This document shows positions 48,397-59,206 of a DNA stretch of 64,000 nt, one piece after another. The position numbers and the translations under genes are program-made. This DNA is from Cannabis sativa. Lineage: Eukaryota; Streptophyta; Magnoliopsida; Rosales; Cannabaceae. Location of the stretch: assembly GCF_029168945.1 (NCBI RefSeq), contig NC_083603.1:16492001-16556000 (forward strand). Direction: 5' to 3'. Numbering within the stretch: the first letter of the stretch is position 1; every line of letters begins with the position of its first letter. The notes beneath the pieces are model-generated. The model was given only the letters and a program-made list of their open reading frames with translations, did no database searches and had not been told where the DNA came from.

Positions 48397-50138
48397 AACT
48401 CCAACTTGCACTAACATAAAACAAGTTGTCCATTCGAATCAATCTGTTGTCTTGATCTTCGGATCAAGTTTAGTATATTTGAATCCACCCAAATTTCTGG
48501 AACCAGGTTCATAAAATATTATGAAACATCCTTTACTATATGCTTTACTCATCAAGGGATACTGAAATCCTTACTGCTTATTAAGTACATCTGAGTAAAC
48601 AGAAGACATATCTCTCATATTTTAAAATTTTTAACTGAGATAATGTAGTGTAGAATTTTTCTTCAGTAGAACAACTTACTGGTAATTTCAAATTTACAAA
48701 GTTATATATATCTTCTCTGGTGGAGCTTGGATTATTATAGATGGGTTTTTACACTCTTCTAGAATAACTCCTCCACCGCCAGAGTAACCACCATCTCAAA
48801 CTCTTAATGAGTTGGTGTAGATATAAGGATTACTAATATATAGTTCATTAATATCTAACATATAGGTCACTTTCATAAATCTTTCTTGACTGTCCCCTAA
48901 TGTTCCCTATTTGGTTACATCTCAGATGGCTCCCACTCAATAGTATATGTCTGGTTAAAAATTTTTTTTAACCTCTTATTATTTTTTTGAGGGATATCTC
49001 GTTGTGACTTATTGTCTTAGTTTGAAACTGTAAGTTTCTTTAAGACTATGTCAACAACATAGCAGTCTAGTATTTGAAGTGTAAAATACTTGCTAGAGAT
49101 TAAGCAATCAAATTAAGATACCATAAAATTGTTACGAGGATTAGAAATCTTGACTCAAGTCATTCGAATGGACTATGCAAGAATTTTTCTATCTTATTCT
49201 CATAATTCTGATAAGTTATTTCTATCCACATGAATGGTTAGATTTGCTTTCTCAGTAGTGTTCTTAAGTTCCTATCACAAGTGTCAACCAAATGAAGATG
49301 GGTAAAGAATTTCAAAATTCTCCCACTAAATTAAGGTAGTGTGATACATTATCAAAGAACTTTATTGTTATCATTTATCTATTATAATAGTAAATCTAAA
49401 TTGGAACATATAATCAAGATAAAGGATTTATTCTGATAATAGCTAATTTAATTATTATATTACTTCCATGTTTAAAATTATGTGTTACAAAGAGTATTGT
49501 GGAATATAGTCCACCCCTAAGTATATAGAGATTATGATCCACCCCTAAAGGTTATAGAGATCATGACTCTCCAAGTGTTATAGAGATTATGTGGAGTTGA
49601 ATATAATCCAGAGTTCATTAGATATAAAAGATCGTTGAACTACATATTATTCTTAACTTTTTCTCCACCCCTATCAGATCAAAAGATCTTTTTATCAAAC
49701 AAATTCTTAATAATTGTTTCAGAATGAACAATTATTCATAAACATAGAAATAATTTCTAGTGTTTATGTAGTAATAACTGTACAAAGAGTTTAAAGAACT
49801 ATAGAATTTGTATCAATAATAAAAACACATACACATACAAACATAATAAATATAATAATTGGTAATTGATATATAAGATAAAGTAATGAAGCTCAACTCA
49901 TAGATTGCAATTTATTTGTAAAAAAAGCTTAATTATAAATTTTTAAAAAAAATGTTTGCAACATTATGAGAAAAGGACAGAGAATAAAATCCCAAACTTA
50001 TAATTGAAATCCAAATTGTTCTAAAACTGAAACAATTAATTCAAAGATAAATAAATAAATGAGCTTCATCTTTATCTTGGACGAACTCCACCCCTTTGTC
50101 CAGCTTTCCGATTCAACTCGCTAAGATAGCACCTGAGT
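48397..50138 (-). pseudogene. Element G decayed and shortened pol
   Basis: No usable frame. Near the LTR the sequence resembles the pol end of A and C: the context of TCCCACTCAATAG at about 48930 matches the RT-tail block of A near 3480. A compact 1.7 kb separates gag from the LTR, too short for a full copia pol, so much of it is deleted. Several short GATTATGATCCACCCC-like repeats occur around 49500-49600. Confidence 0.5.
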
Positions 50139-51147
50139 TCAAGCAGCTTGGGCTGTAAGAAGGAAAAAACAAATAAACAAGGTTAGTAGTCCAGAATTAA
50201 TAATCCAAATGGAGAATAATTCACTAAAACACATCAGTTTATAGAAAGAAATACCTTGTTTCTTTGTAAGAAGCTTAGGACATTGGGATTTCCAATGGAC
50301 TTTCTCATTGCAGTAGAAACACTTTCCTTTTGGTGTATCACCAGGAGCAGCAGCCTTTTTGTTCTTAGCTGTTTTCACAGCTTGAGCTCGCTTCTTAGTA
50401 TTTTTCCACTTCTTCTTATTCTTGGGTTTGGAAGTAGAGGCAACGTGTGCCTCAGGATTACTCGTCCCATTACCACTTCCAGAATTCTGAGGTTTGTCCC
50501 TTTCTTCTTGGGTCCTCCAATCAAATTTTCATATGTCTGAAGGTCATTGACTAACGTGTGAAAGTCTTGTTCCTTCTTATTCATGACATAATTTGATGTA
50601 TAGGGCAAAAAAGCTGGAGTCAGACTATTCAAGATAAGACTCACTTGATTTGTCTGATCTATTTCAGCACCATGATTTTGGGCTTCCTGGAAATAACTTG
50701 CCATTTGGAGAAGGTGATCACGCACATTCTGATGGGGTTCTATCCGTGCATTGATAAATTTCTTAGTCGCGTCAAAGCGAGACTGGATAGATGCCATTCC
50801 GAATAGCTCAGTTAACTGCGTCATTATTTTTGCAGCCGTGACAGCGTTAGCAAACCTTGTTTTCAAGGTTTCAACCATGCTGGAAAGCATGAAGTATATC
50901 GAGCTTTGTTGTTAGCATTCTGCCAACGCTCGAACTTCTCTTTAACAGCTTTAGTTGCATTGTCACCCGGCTGTTCAGGGGACAACTCAGTCAACACAAA
51001 CAGGGCACTTTCACCTGTGAGAGCAATATTAATGTTCTCTTTCCATTTAGGGAAGTTAGATCCATTTAGCTTATTTTCAGTCAACAGTGACAACATGGGG
51101 TTTGACATGGCAATATAGGATATTACAAAATAATAAATAGAAATCAA
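50139..51147 (-). pseudogene. Element G copia gag
   Basis: Three overlapping minus-strand runs in different frames make one Gag. The N-terminus is at 51147-50863 (MLSLLTENKLNGSNFPKWK, the UBN2/copia Gag start). The body is at 50890-50375 (TQLTELFGMASIQSRFDATK, HLLQMASYFQEAQNHGAEID, LPYTSNYVMNKKEQDF). The zinc knuckle CFYCNEKVHWKSQC is in 50378-50139. Frameshifts near 50880 and 50500 separate them. Gag would have packaged the RNA of G, and possibly of gag-less relatives such as A and C. The Gly usually before the knuckle His is replaced by Val (EKVHW). Confidence 0.85.
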
Positions 51148-51149
51148 TT

Positions 51150-54100
51150 ATGGTTTAACACAAAATCTTATTCACAAATTATTAGGACATAGCAAGTAGG
51201 AATGACAAGAGAAAATACAAAAAAAATACAATCCTAAATAATTTCCAAGGTTTTCAACAAACTGATATCAGTGTCCCGTTTAGGCGAGAGTCAAAGCTAC
51301 CATCCATTGAATAGAGTTGTCAGCTCATCTAAAATAATAACCATTCTAGCAACCTTTTATTCGATCGAAAAGAGAATCCGACGTTGTCCCGTTTAGGCGA
51401 GAGTCAAGGTCATTCCTATTTCATGAGCTTCCACCATTGTTTCATACGTTTGTAAGTCAAACACAGTCGCCACCATTAGGGTGATCAATACTAATATAAA
51501 ACACTTACAAATATACTTATCTTTCGAGATTAAACGACGCTAACTTGCTAATGAACGTTCCTCCATTAGGGAGGATTACTCACTAAAACAATAGCTATGT
51601 AAAACTAACAATGGAGATCGAATATCTTAATAATAATAAAGCTCATTATTTAAAATGTATTTTCTTCTATTATTTATTTATTTTAAATATATATTTATTA
51701 AATTTTAAATTTAGAATAAAATTCTAAATAAAATTTAATTTAATATTTATAAAATAAAACTTAGATGGTTAAGAAAATATAATGAATTATTTCCATCTTA
51801 GTATTAATTTTCTAATAAATATTAAGAAAATTATTTAATTTAAGTTGTATTAATTTAAATTAATTTGCAACTCAAATTTAAATTTTCTATAAAAATATAT
51901 ATTGTATTTCAAAATAAAAAATAAAGTATAAAATTATATAATTTTTTAAATGCTTAAAAAAATTAATCTTTACTAGAAAAAATACTTCAAGCAAAAATAC
52001 TATCTATCTAGATTTTCTTTAACTAATTAATTCAATTCCTAATAATAATATATTTTAGTTCATTTATTTTAAATTAATCGTTAAATGAAAAAAAAAATTG
52101 ATTTTAGTTGGTTCAAAATTAATTAAAATAATTAATTTACAACTTTAATCAATTTTTCAAGATAAATTCAAAATCATCTTGCATAAACAAATGCAATTTT
52201 GAAAATTGATTAATAAAATAAATAAAATATATTTTGAAAATTATTCAAATTTAAGTTGTTAAAGAAATTTCCAACTTAAAATAATTTTCTATTTAATTAA
52301 ATGTCATGAAAATAACAATATTTAAGTATCATGATGAAAATCAACTTAGATATTTAATTTTTAATTTAATTAAATGTATTAAATTCAAGCAATAAATAAT
52401 TAAGTATAGAGAAGACTTAATTATTAATTTCTAGTTTAATACTAGGAAAAATATTCTTAACTTGAATTGTACCAAAATTAATTATCAAACAATTAATTTC
52501 ACAATCAATGATATTTTCCTATTTTAATATTAGAAATAATAATTAGTATATAAATAACTATCTAGAAAATATCTCAATTTAACTAAGTATCTTTTCAAGA
52601 TTTGGAAAATATCTAATTTAAGTTGTTATAGAAAGAATCTGAAATAAGCAACTTAAAATTTTCCAAATAAATTTAATTAAATATCAAAATTAAGTGGTAA
52701 CTACCTAATTTAAGAATATTCCATTTCAAGTTTAAAACAACTTAAAAAATATCCTAAGAATCTTCAATAACCAATTCCTAGAATTCCTCAACTTAATAAT
52801 AAATTCAAAAGATATTCAAATTTAAGTTAATAAGGAAAATCAGTTAGAAATAACTAATTTATAACTTAAATAGGAATATTTAATGAAATAATTAAAGTAA
52901 GTTTCAGAAAGAATCTAGTTAGTTAAAAATTCTTTATTTAATTAAATACAAGAAAAATACAAATAGTTTATCTAGAAATAATATATTAAACTAAGAGGGT
53001 TTTTCTTAAAATTAACTTTAAAATATTAAAAATGAAAATAAATTTTATATATTTTAAAAGTTAATTATGTTGCTAATCAATTTTATTAGGTTAAACTAAT
53101 TTAATTTAACTAATACAGTTATTCAAATCATGCAAATGGGACTTCACAATTGGGGTAGTTCATGTGAGGGGGAGCTGAGTTCAGTATGTCGTACCCACTT
53201 CTATTGGCCCCCATCTCTCACACAAGACCCAAAAGAGAGGAATTTAACCTTAAAATAAATAACTGTTATTAATTGAATAGGTCCAAAAACTACATGGACC
53301 TAAATAAAATCTATCAGGGTGTGACATTTTATTTAGCAACAACCTATATGCATCTATAATAAAATAAACATATAGGCTCACACAAGCACACAGATTTGGA
53401 TGGACCCTATCATGTTCCTAGGTCATACACAGATGAAAGAAGAATGTAAAATTTACCTGTTACAAATTATTTACTTGACCTACTAACAATTGAACCATGG
53501 GTTAAAATCAGATCATTAGATATGTCAACAAGTTAACCATGGGAATTTAGATCAAGCAATAATAGGTTTTAGAAAAACTTACAAACAATCTAAAACACAT
53601 ACTCCTGCAACAAGTTAGATTTGATAGTTGGATGTAGGATTTATTTAATTTTAAATAATTAATTATATTTCGAAAATAATTAAATAATAAAAAATCTTTT
53701 CGGATTTTAAATGAAATAAAATAATATTTAAAATTAAACCTACAATTTTGAAAAATTAGGTTTCAACTAACCTAAAAATCATTTCAAACAAAAATTTGCT
53801 CACCACCTTTTAAATTTCACGTTATTTTATAAATTAAATATTCAATAAAATAAAAAAATGATAAATACATACCCTTTTCAGATTTTATAATTTAATTTAA
53901 GTAAGAATAACAAAATTTAAAAGTTTGCAAAAATATCTTATTTTTATTTAAAATACCATGATTATAGTAATCTTATTTTAAATCTAAATAAGGTCAAATT
54001 ACTTAAAATAGAATATTTTATAAAAAAAATAATATCTGACCTTAGATTTAAAATTAAGATAAAATAATCAAATTTTAAAAAATAAGAAAAAAATAAGCAA

Positions 54101-54690
54101 AAATAGATTTTTATCTATTTTTAAATTCAAATTACACTAATATCTAAAATTAATTTTTTTTTTTTAAAAAAAAATAATTTATTTCTGATAATTAGATTTG
54201 AAATATGAAGAATAAAAATCAAAATACAAAACTACACAAAAAAATCGGAAGTTAATTCCATGAAATAGCATGAAAAATCGAAGAAAACGAAAAAATACAC
54301 GCTGTACAGATGGTATGCACAACATACTATCTGTGCATACCATCCACGTGCGTAGATGGAGGTGACCTGCCGAGAGATCTCGGCACATGCCTCCCCTGGC
54401 ATGATTTCTGCGCACGTGGGAAGGGTGATCACCACCCTGACTTTTCCGATTTTCAAAAATTCATAACTAATTCAAATAAAATCGAAATTGAGTTCTGTAA
54501 AAAAGTGAATTGCATAGTGTTTTCCAAACTATCCAATAAAAATAATTCCAGAAATAGAAAATCAATTATTTTTCCCAGAATTTCACAAACATCAATCAAT
54601 CATCAATACAATACACAAAACAACATGATACTATCCAAATCACACACAAATCGTTTTAAGTCCAAATTTCTTGCAAGCAAATCAATTACC
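51150..54690 (-). other. Element G AT-rich leader
   Basis: Non-coding. The motif TGTCCCGTTTAGGCGAGAGTCAA lies at 51272-51294 and 51385-51407. A moderately GC-richer island at about 53110-53610 is shared with A and C. A hairpin cluster lies at 54309-54403, and about 550 bp next to the primer site are absent from A and C. Confidence 0.7.
54309..54403. other. Cluster of three hairpins in element G leader
   Basis: Hairpin 1 is a perfect 13-bp stem (GATGGTATGCACA at 54309-54321 with TGTGCATACCATC at 54332-54344; 10-base loop). Hairpin 2 is an 8-bp stem at 54368-54385 (TGCCGAGA/TCTCGGCA). Hairpin 3 is a 6-bp stem at 54386-54403 (CATGCC/GGCATG). They form a GC-rich island in very AT-rich sequence, about 300-400 bases from the primer site, the place where packaging or dimerisation signals lie in many LTR elements. 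The function is inferred only from position and structure. Confidence 0.6.
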
Positions 54691-54692
54691 AT

Positions 54693-54705
54693 GGCTCTAG
54701 TGCCA
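54693..54705 (-). promoter_or_regulatory. Degenerate primer-binding site of element G
   Basis: TGGCACTAGAGCC on the minus strand, two bases from the LTR. It differs from TGGTATCAGAGCC by three transitions, so it is most likely a mutated initiator tRNA-Met site. Confidence 0.65.
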
Positions 54706-54707
54706 GT

Positions 54708-56606
54708 TGTTAGAATTATTTTATCAGGATGTTAGATCTACTCACAAGTATGTTGATTAACAACCTAAATATGAACTTCTAAAACGATAACAAGTAAACA
54801 CATATAAAGTATGAGAAACCTTACATTGGGTGCAGCGAAATAATATGTCTCCTTCCACTCAGATCTCTAACCCTTGAATCCTTTCTGTTGCAGAGTATAA
54901 TCAAGATCTGAGTCCGAATGTCCTTCTCCTGGATTTGGATCCTTCAAAGTCTTCCAAACTATGATTGAGGTACTGTTTGCTGTGTGTAGGCACTACTCTT
55001 TTCACTAGGATTTCGAAATTGTATCTCTCATGTGTGTAAGAAGAAGGAGAGGGTCAACTATATATAGAGAGAAAAGGGAAGGCTCAACTTTCTGAAATAG
55101 GCAATTTCCTGAATTACTGAACAATTGCTTAACTGCCTTATTTGGTGTGAGCCATCACTTTCTATTTATAGAAAACTGCTAGGTTTAGGTTAGTAATTAA
55201 TTGACATTAAAAAATGAAAATAATAATTGGAAAATGCATGAATAAGTGGCCGACCATGGGTGTTATTGGGCCTCACTTGGATTTTGCAATTTTCACAATT
55301 TCTATTTCTATTTTCCCAAAAAGGCCAATATTCTAATTCTAACCATTTAAATGCCAAAACTAATTATTTAATAACTAAAATAGATTATTAAATAATATTG
55401 TCATTTAATATAATTATTTATTATATATATAGAGTCTCTTAATTAATAAATAAAACTAGAATCTCTTTTCTTTACAATTTCACCCCTACTTAGTGAAAAT
55501 TCACAAATTAGACATAGTCTAACTTTTAGAATTATAATTGATTAATCATAAATCAATTATTGAGTCTTACAAGCAGTATGGTCTCAACTAGAATGGGGAC
55601 CATGGATCTATATTACTAAGCTTCCAATAAGTCGAACCGAATTTACCAAGTAAATTCCCTAACTTATTAATTCCTTGTTGAATCCACTCTTAGAACTTGG
55701 AATTGCACTCTCAGACTTATATAGAGCATTCTATATGTTCCACGATATAGATATGCTATCTCATTTAACCATCGTTATAATCTTAATGTGATCAAAGATC
55801 CTCTATATAGATGATTTACATCGAGATGGGATAAATTTACCGTTTTCACCCCTCAATGTATTTGGCCCCTTAAAACACTTAGCTACCTGTAAATGATGCT
55901 TTAGTGATCTAAGATATAGTCACTGAAACAAGAGCTCATCCATTTACTTCTATTTAGCTAAGCTCGAAGGGAATCATCACTTGACTTCTACGCACCAGTA
56001 GAAGCTATAGATTCCATATTTATGTTCAGCGCTCCCACTCAATCATACTATCATGTTCCCCAAATATACGTATCCCCCTGACCCAAAAGTAGGCTTAACT
56101 AATAAATCAAAGAACATGAATAGCACTCCTGAGATTGAGCCTAAGCATATCAGGATTTAGATTCTTTTAATCTAAGATCAACTAGTGATATTGGCTTGGA
56201 AAGATACAACGGTAAGTTTATAATATCTTGACTAAGTTCAATATCGGTCCAGTCCAATGTATACTCCATACACTCGAAACTACTATACTTTACCAATGTC
56301 CTGGAAAGAACATAACACTTACTCCAAGTGTAAGTATACTTCATCGTTGATTATCACATCAGTGTAAATCCAAAACACTGATGAAATAGGGACTTAGTCT
56401 TTTGAATCATATAATCACAATCACATTCCACTGTGTTGACAATACTGTAATTGTGAATAAATATATGTCAGGACTTAACTAATTTTGTGTATATATATAT
56501 TAAACCATCAGTATGTAAAATACATGTTAACATAATCACTTCAAATCTCTTAAATTGGTAACTAATCAGATTGTAATGGGTTTTATTTAGGGCACAAAAT
56601 CCAACA
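54708..56606 (-). repeat. Element G 5' LTR
   Basis: 1899 bp, TGTTAGAATTATT...CACAAAATCCAACA on the plus strand. The TATA-like box CTATAAATAG is on the minus strand at 55171-55162. Confidence 0.9.
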
Positions 56607-59206
56607 GGACGGTAGTATGCGGATGTGTATAGACTATCGAGAGTTGAACAAAGCGACTATAAAGAACAAGTATCCCTTGCTTCGCATCGATGATTTTTTG
56701 ATCAGTTACAAGGGGCGATAGTCTTTTCAAAGAAGACTTGAGATCTGGGTACCACCAATTGAAAGTCCGAGAGGAAGATATGGCAAAGACGGCATTTCAA
56801 ACACGGTATGGACATTATGAATTCCTAGTGATGTCATTTGGGTTAACCAATGCCCCAGCTGCCTTCATGGATTTAATGAATAGAGTATTCAAGGAATATA
56901 TTGACAAGTTTGTGGTGGTATTCATTGATGACATACTCATTTATTTAAGGACAATGGAAGAGCACGAGGAGCACTTAAGGCTAACTCTAAGCAGACTCAA
57001 AGAGCACCAATTGTACGCCAAATTCAAAAAGTGGGAGTTTTGGTTGGAGAAAGTGGCGTTTCTAGGCCATAGACTGTCCAAAGATGGGGTAGAGGTGGAC
57101 CCTGTGAAAATTGAAGCAGTGAAGAGCTAGCCAAAACCAAAAACCGCAAGTGAGGTTCGGAGTTTCCTCGGACTAGCTGGATATTATAGGAGATTCGTTG
57201 AGGGGTTCTCAAAAATATCCACACCATTGACGAATCTGACTCGAAAGCAACAAAAATTTGCATGGACAGATAAATGTGAGGAAAGCTTTCAGACATTGAA
57301 AGATAAACTCATAACAGCATCCGTCCTATGTGTTCCAACTAACAAAGACAAATTTGTAGTATATTACGATGCATCGAAGCAAGGTACCCAACTCATGACT
57401 TAGAGTTGGCAGCAGTGGTCTTTGCATTGAAAATCTGGAGGCACTACCTCTATGGAGAGAAGTGTGAAATATACACAGATCACAAAAGCCTAAATTACTT
57501 CTTTACTCAGAAAGAGCTCAACATGAGACAGAAGCGGTGTTGGAACTGGTAAAAGATTACGATTGTGAGATACTATACCATCTTGGAAAAGCTAATGTAG
57601 TGGCGGATGCACTTAGCAGACGCAACTATGCAAGCTTATCAATGTTAAGGGCATTAAAAGTGTCGTTGCAACAGGAAATCGAGAGATCTGGAATAGAGTT
57701 AGTAACAGGAAAGCTAGCTAACCTCACAATTGAATCAAATTTATTAGAGAATATCAAAGAAGAACAAGCCCAAGATGATTTTTTAATCAAGAAGCGGGTC
57801 GAACTACAAAATGGGAAAGCCGAGGACTTCTTAGTTAATGAAGAGGGTATTCTACTATACAAGGCAAGGGTGTGTGTACCTAATAAAGTGGAGTTGCAAT
57901 CAAAAATCTTACAAGAGGCGCACATTACACCCTATTTTTTACACCCAGGATCAACCAAAATGTACAATGATCTGAAAGGTAGGTATTGGTGGCCGGGTAT
58001 GAAAAATGATATAGCAGAATTTGTAGCAAAATGCCTTACCTGCCAGCAAGTTAAGGCCGAACACCAGAGACCTGCAGGGCTGTTGCAATCTCTTGATATT
58101 CCTTAGTGGAAATGGGAAGACATTGCTATGGATTTTGTGATGGGGTTACCGAAGAATAGCTAACAATAGGATTCTGTCTGGGTGATTATTAACAGACTCA
58201 CTAAATCAGCACATTTTCTGCCTGTGCGCACTAATTGTAACACAGAGAAATATGTTGAATTGTATGTAAAAGAAATTGTAATGCTACATGGAGTCCCAAA
58301 GACCATTGTATCTGATAGAGGTTCAGTTTTTACCTCTAAGTTTTGGGAAAGTGTGCAAAGTGCTTTGGGCACAAAACTGAAGTTGAGTACAGCATTCCAT
58401 CCTCAAACTGATGGACAATCGAAACGATCTATTCAAGTACTAGAAGACATGCTACGAGCTTGTGCGTTGGATTTTCCAAGTAACTGGAGTAATATTTGCC
58501 ACTAATGGAGTTCTCGTACAATAATAGTTATCAATCTACAATAAGGATGGCACCTTATGAAATGTTGTATGGGAGGAAGTGTCGACCACCACTACACTGG
58601 GATGAGGTTGGCGAAAAGCGATACTTAGGCCCAGACCTAGTAAGAGAGGCCACTGAAGCAGTAGAAAAGATTTGAAATAGAATGGCTACTGCACAAAGCC
58701 GCCAGAAAAGTTATGCCGACGCAAAGAGACGGAATGTGGAATTTGCAATGGGTGATAAAGTGTTCCTTCGAGTGTCACCTATGAAAGGGTTATGCGTTTT
58801 GGAAAGCGCGGAAAGCTAAGTCCAAGATTTATAGGTCCTTTTGAGATATTGTACAGAGTGGGACAGGTAGCTTATCGACTGGCACTGCCACCAGTATTAG
58901 CTGAGACGCGTAATGTGTTTTATGTTTCTATGTTACGGAAATACGTGTCGGATCCATTACACGTGCTGAACTATGAAAGAATGATGCTAAAGAAGGACTT
59001 GAGTTATGAAGTGCGACCATGTCACATTATAGAGAGAGGAACGAAGGAGTTAAGGTTCAAAAGTATTCCTCTAGTAAAAGTTCTGTGGAGCAACCGTTCA
59101 GAAAGGGAGGCAACATGGGAGATAGAGGGAGACATGAAAGAGCAATACCCCGAACTTTTTGGTAAGTCTAATTTTGAGGACGAAATTTCCTTTAAGGAGG
59201 GTAGAA
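56607..59206 (+). pseudogene. Element B reverse transcriptase, RNase H, integrase and chromodomain-like tail
   Basis: Resumes after G with [13 protein letters not shown]. Two frameshifts near 56690-56735 disrupt the stretch before [11 protein letters not shown] core is open at 56738-57130 ([15 protein letters not shown], catalytic FIDDILIY), with TAG replacing Trp at 57128-57130. RNase H begins [10 protein letters not shown] and has a deletion at about 57385. The integrase zinc domain is in 57537-58106 (HPGSTKMYNDLKGRYWWPGM, CLTCQQ) and the core in 58182-58505 (LPVRTN, VSDRGSVF, TDGQSKRSIQVLED). Further stops and shifts occur at 58106, 58160, 58503 and 58790. The tail (58792-59211) ends KVLWSNRSEREATWE, as in Tekay-type chromoviruses. 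The polypurine tract is at about 59192-59206. Confidence 0.88.

Larger units (their letters stand above)
46499..56606 (-). mobile_element. Element G: long-LTR Ty1/copia element with gag remnant
   Basis: 10,108 bp with LTRs 46499-48396 and 54708-56606 (TGTTAG...CCAACA, 1.9 kb each, mostly matching) and a perfect 5-bp TSD. Polarity is minus: the primer-site-like TGGCACTAGAGCC (54705-54693) adjoins the right LTR, and the polypurine tract adjoins the left LTR. It keeps a frameshifted copia gag (51147-50139), while the pol region is short and decayed. The leader and LTRs are related to A, C and E. G is the only member here that still has gag and a primer site. Confidence 0.9.
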
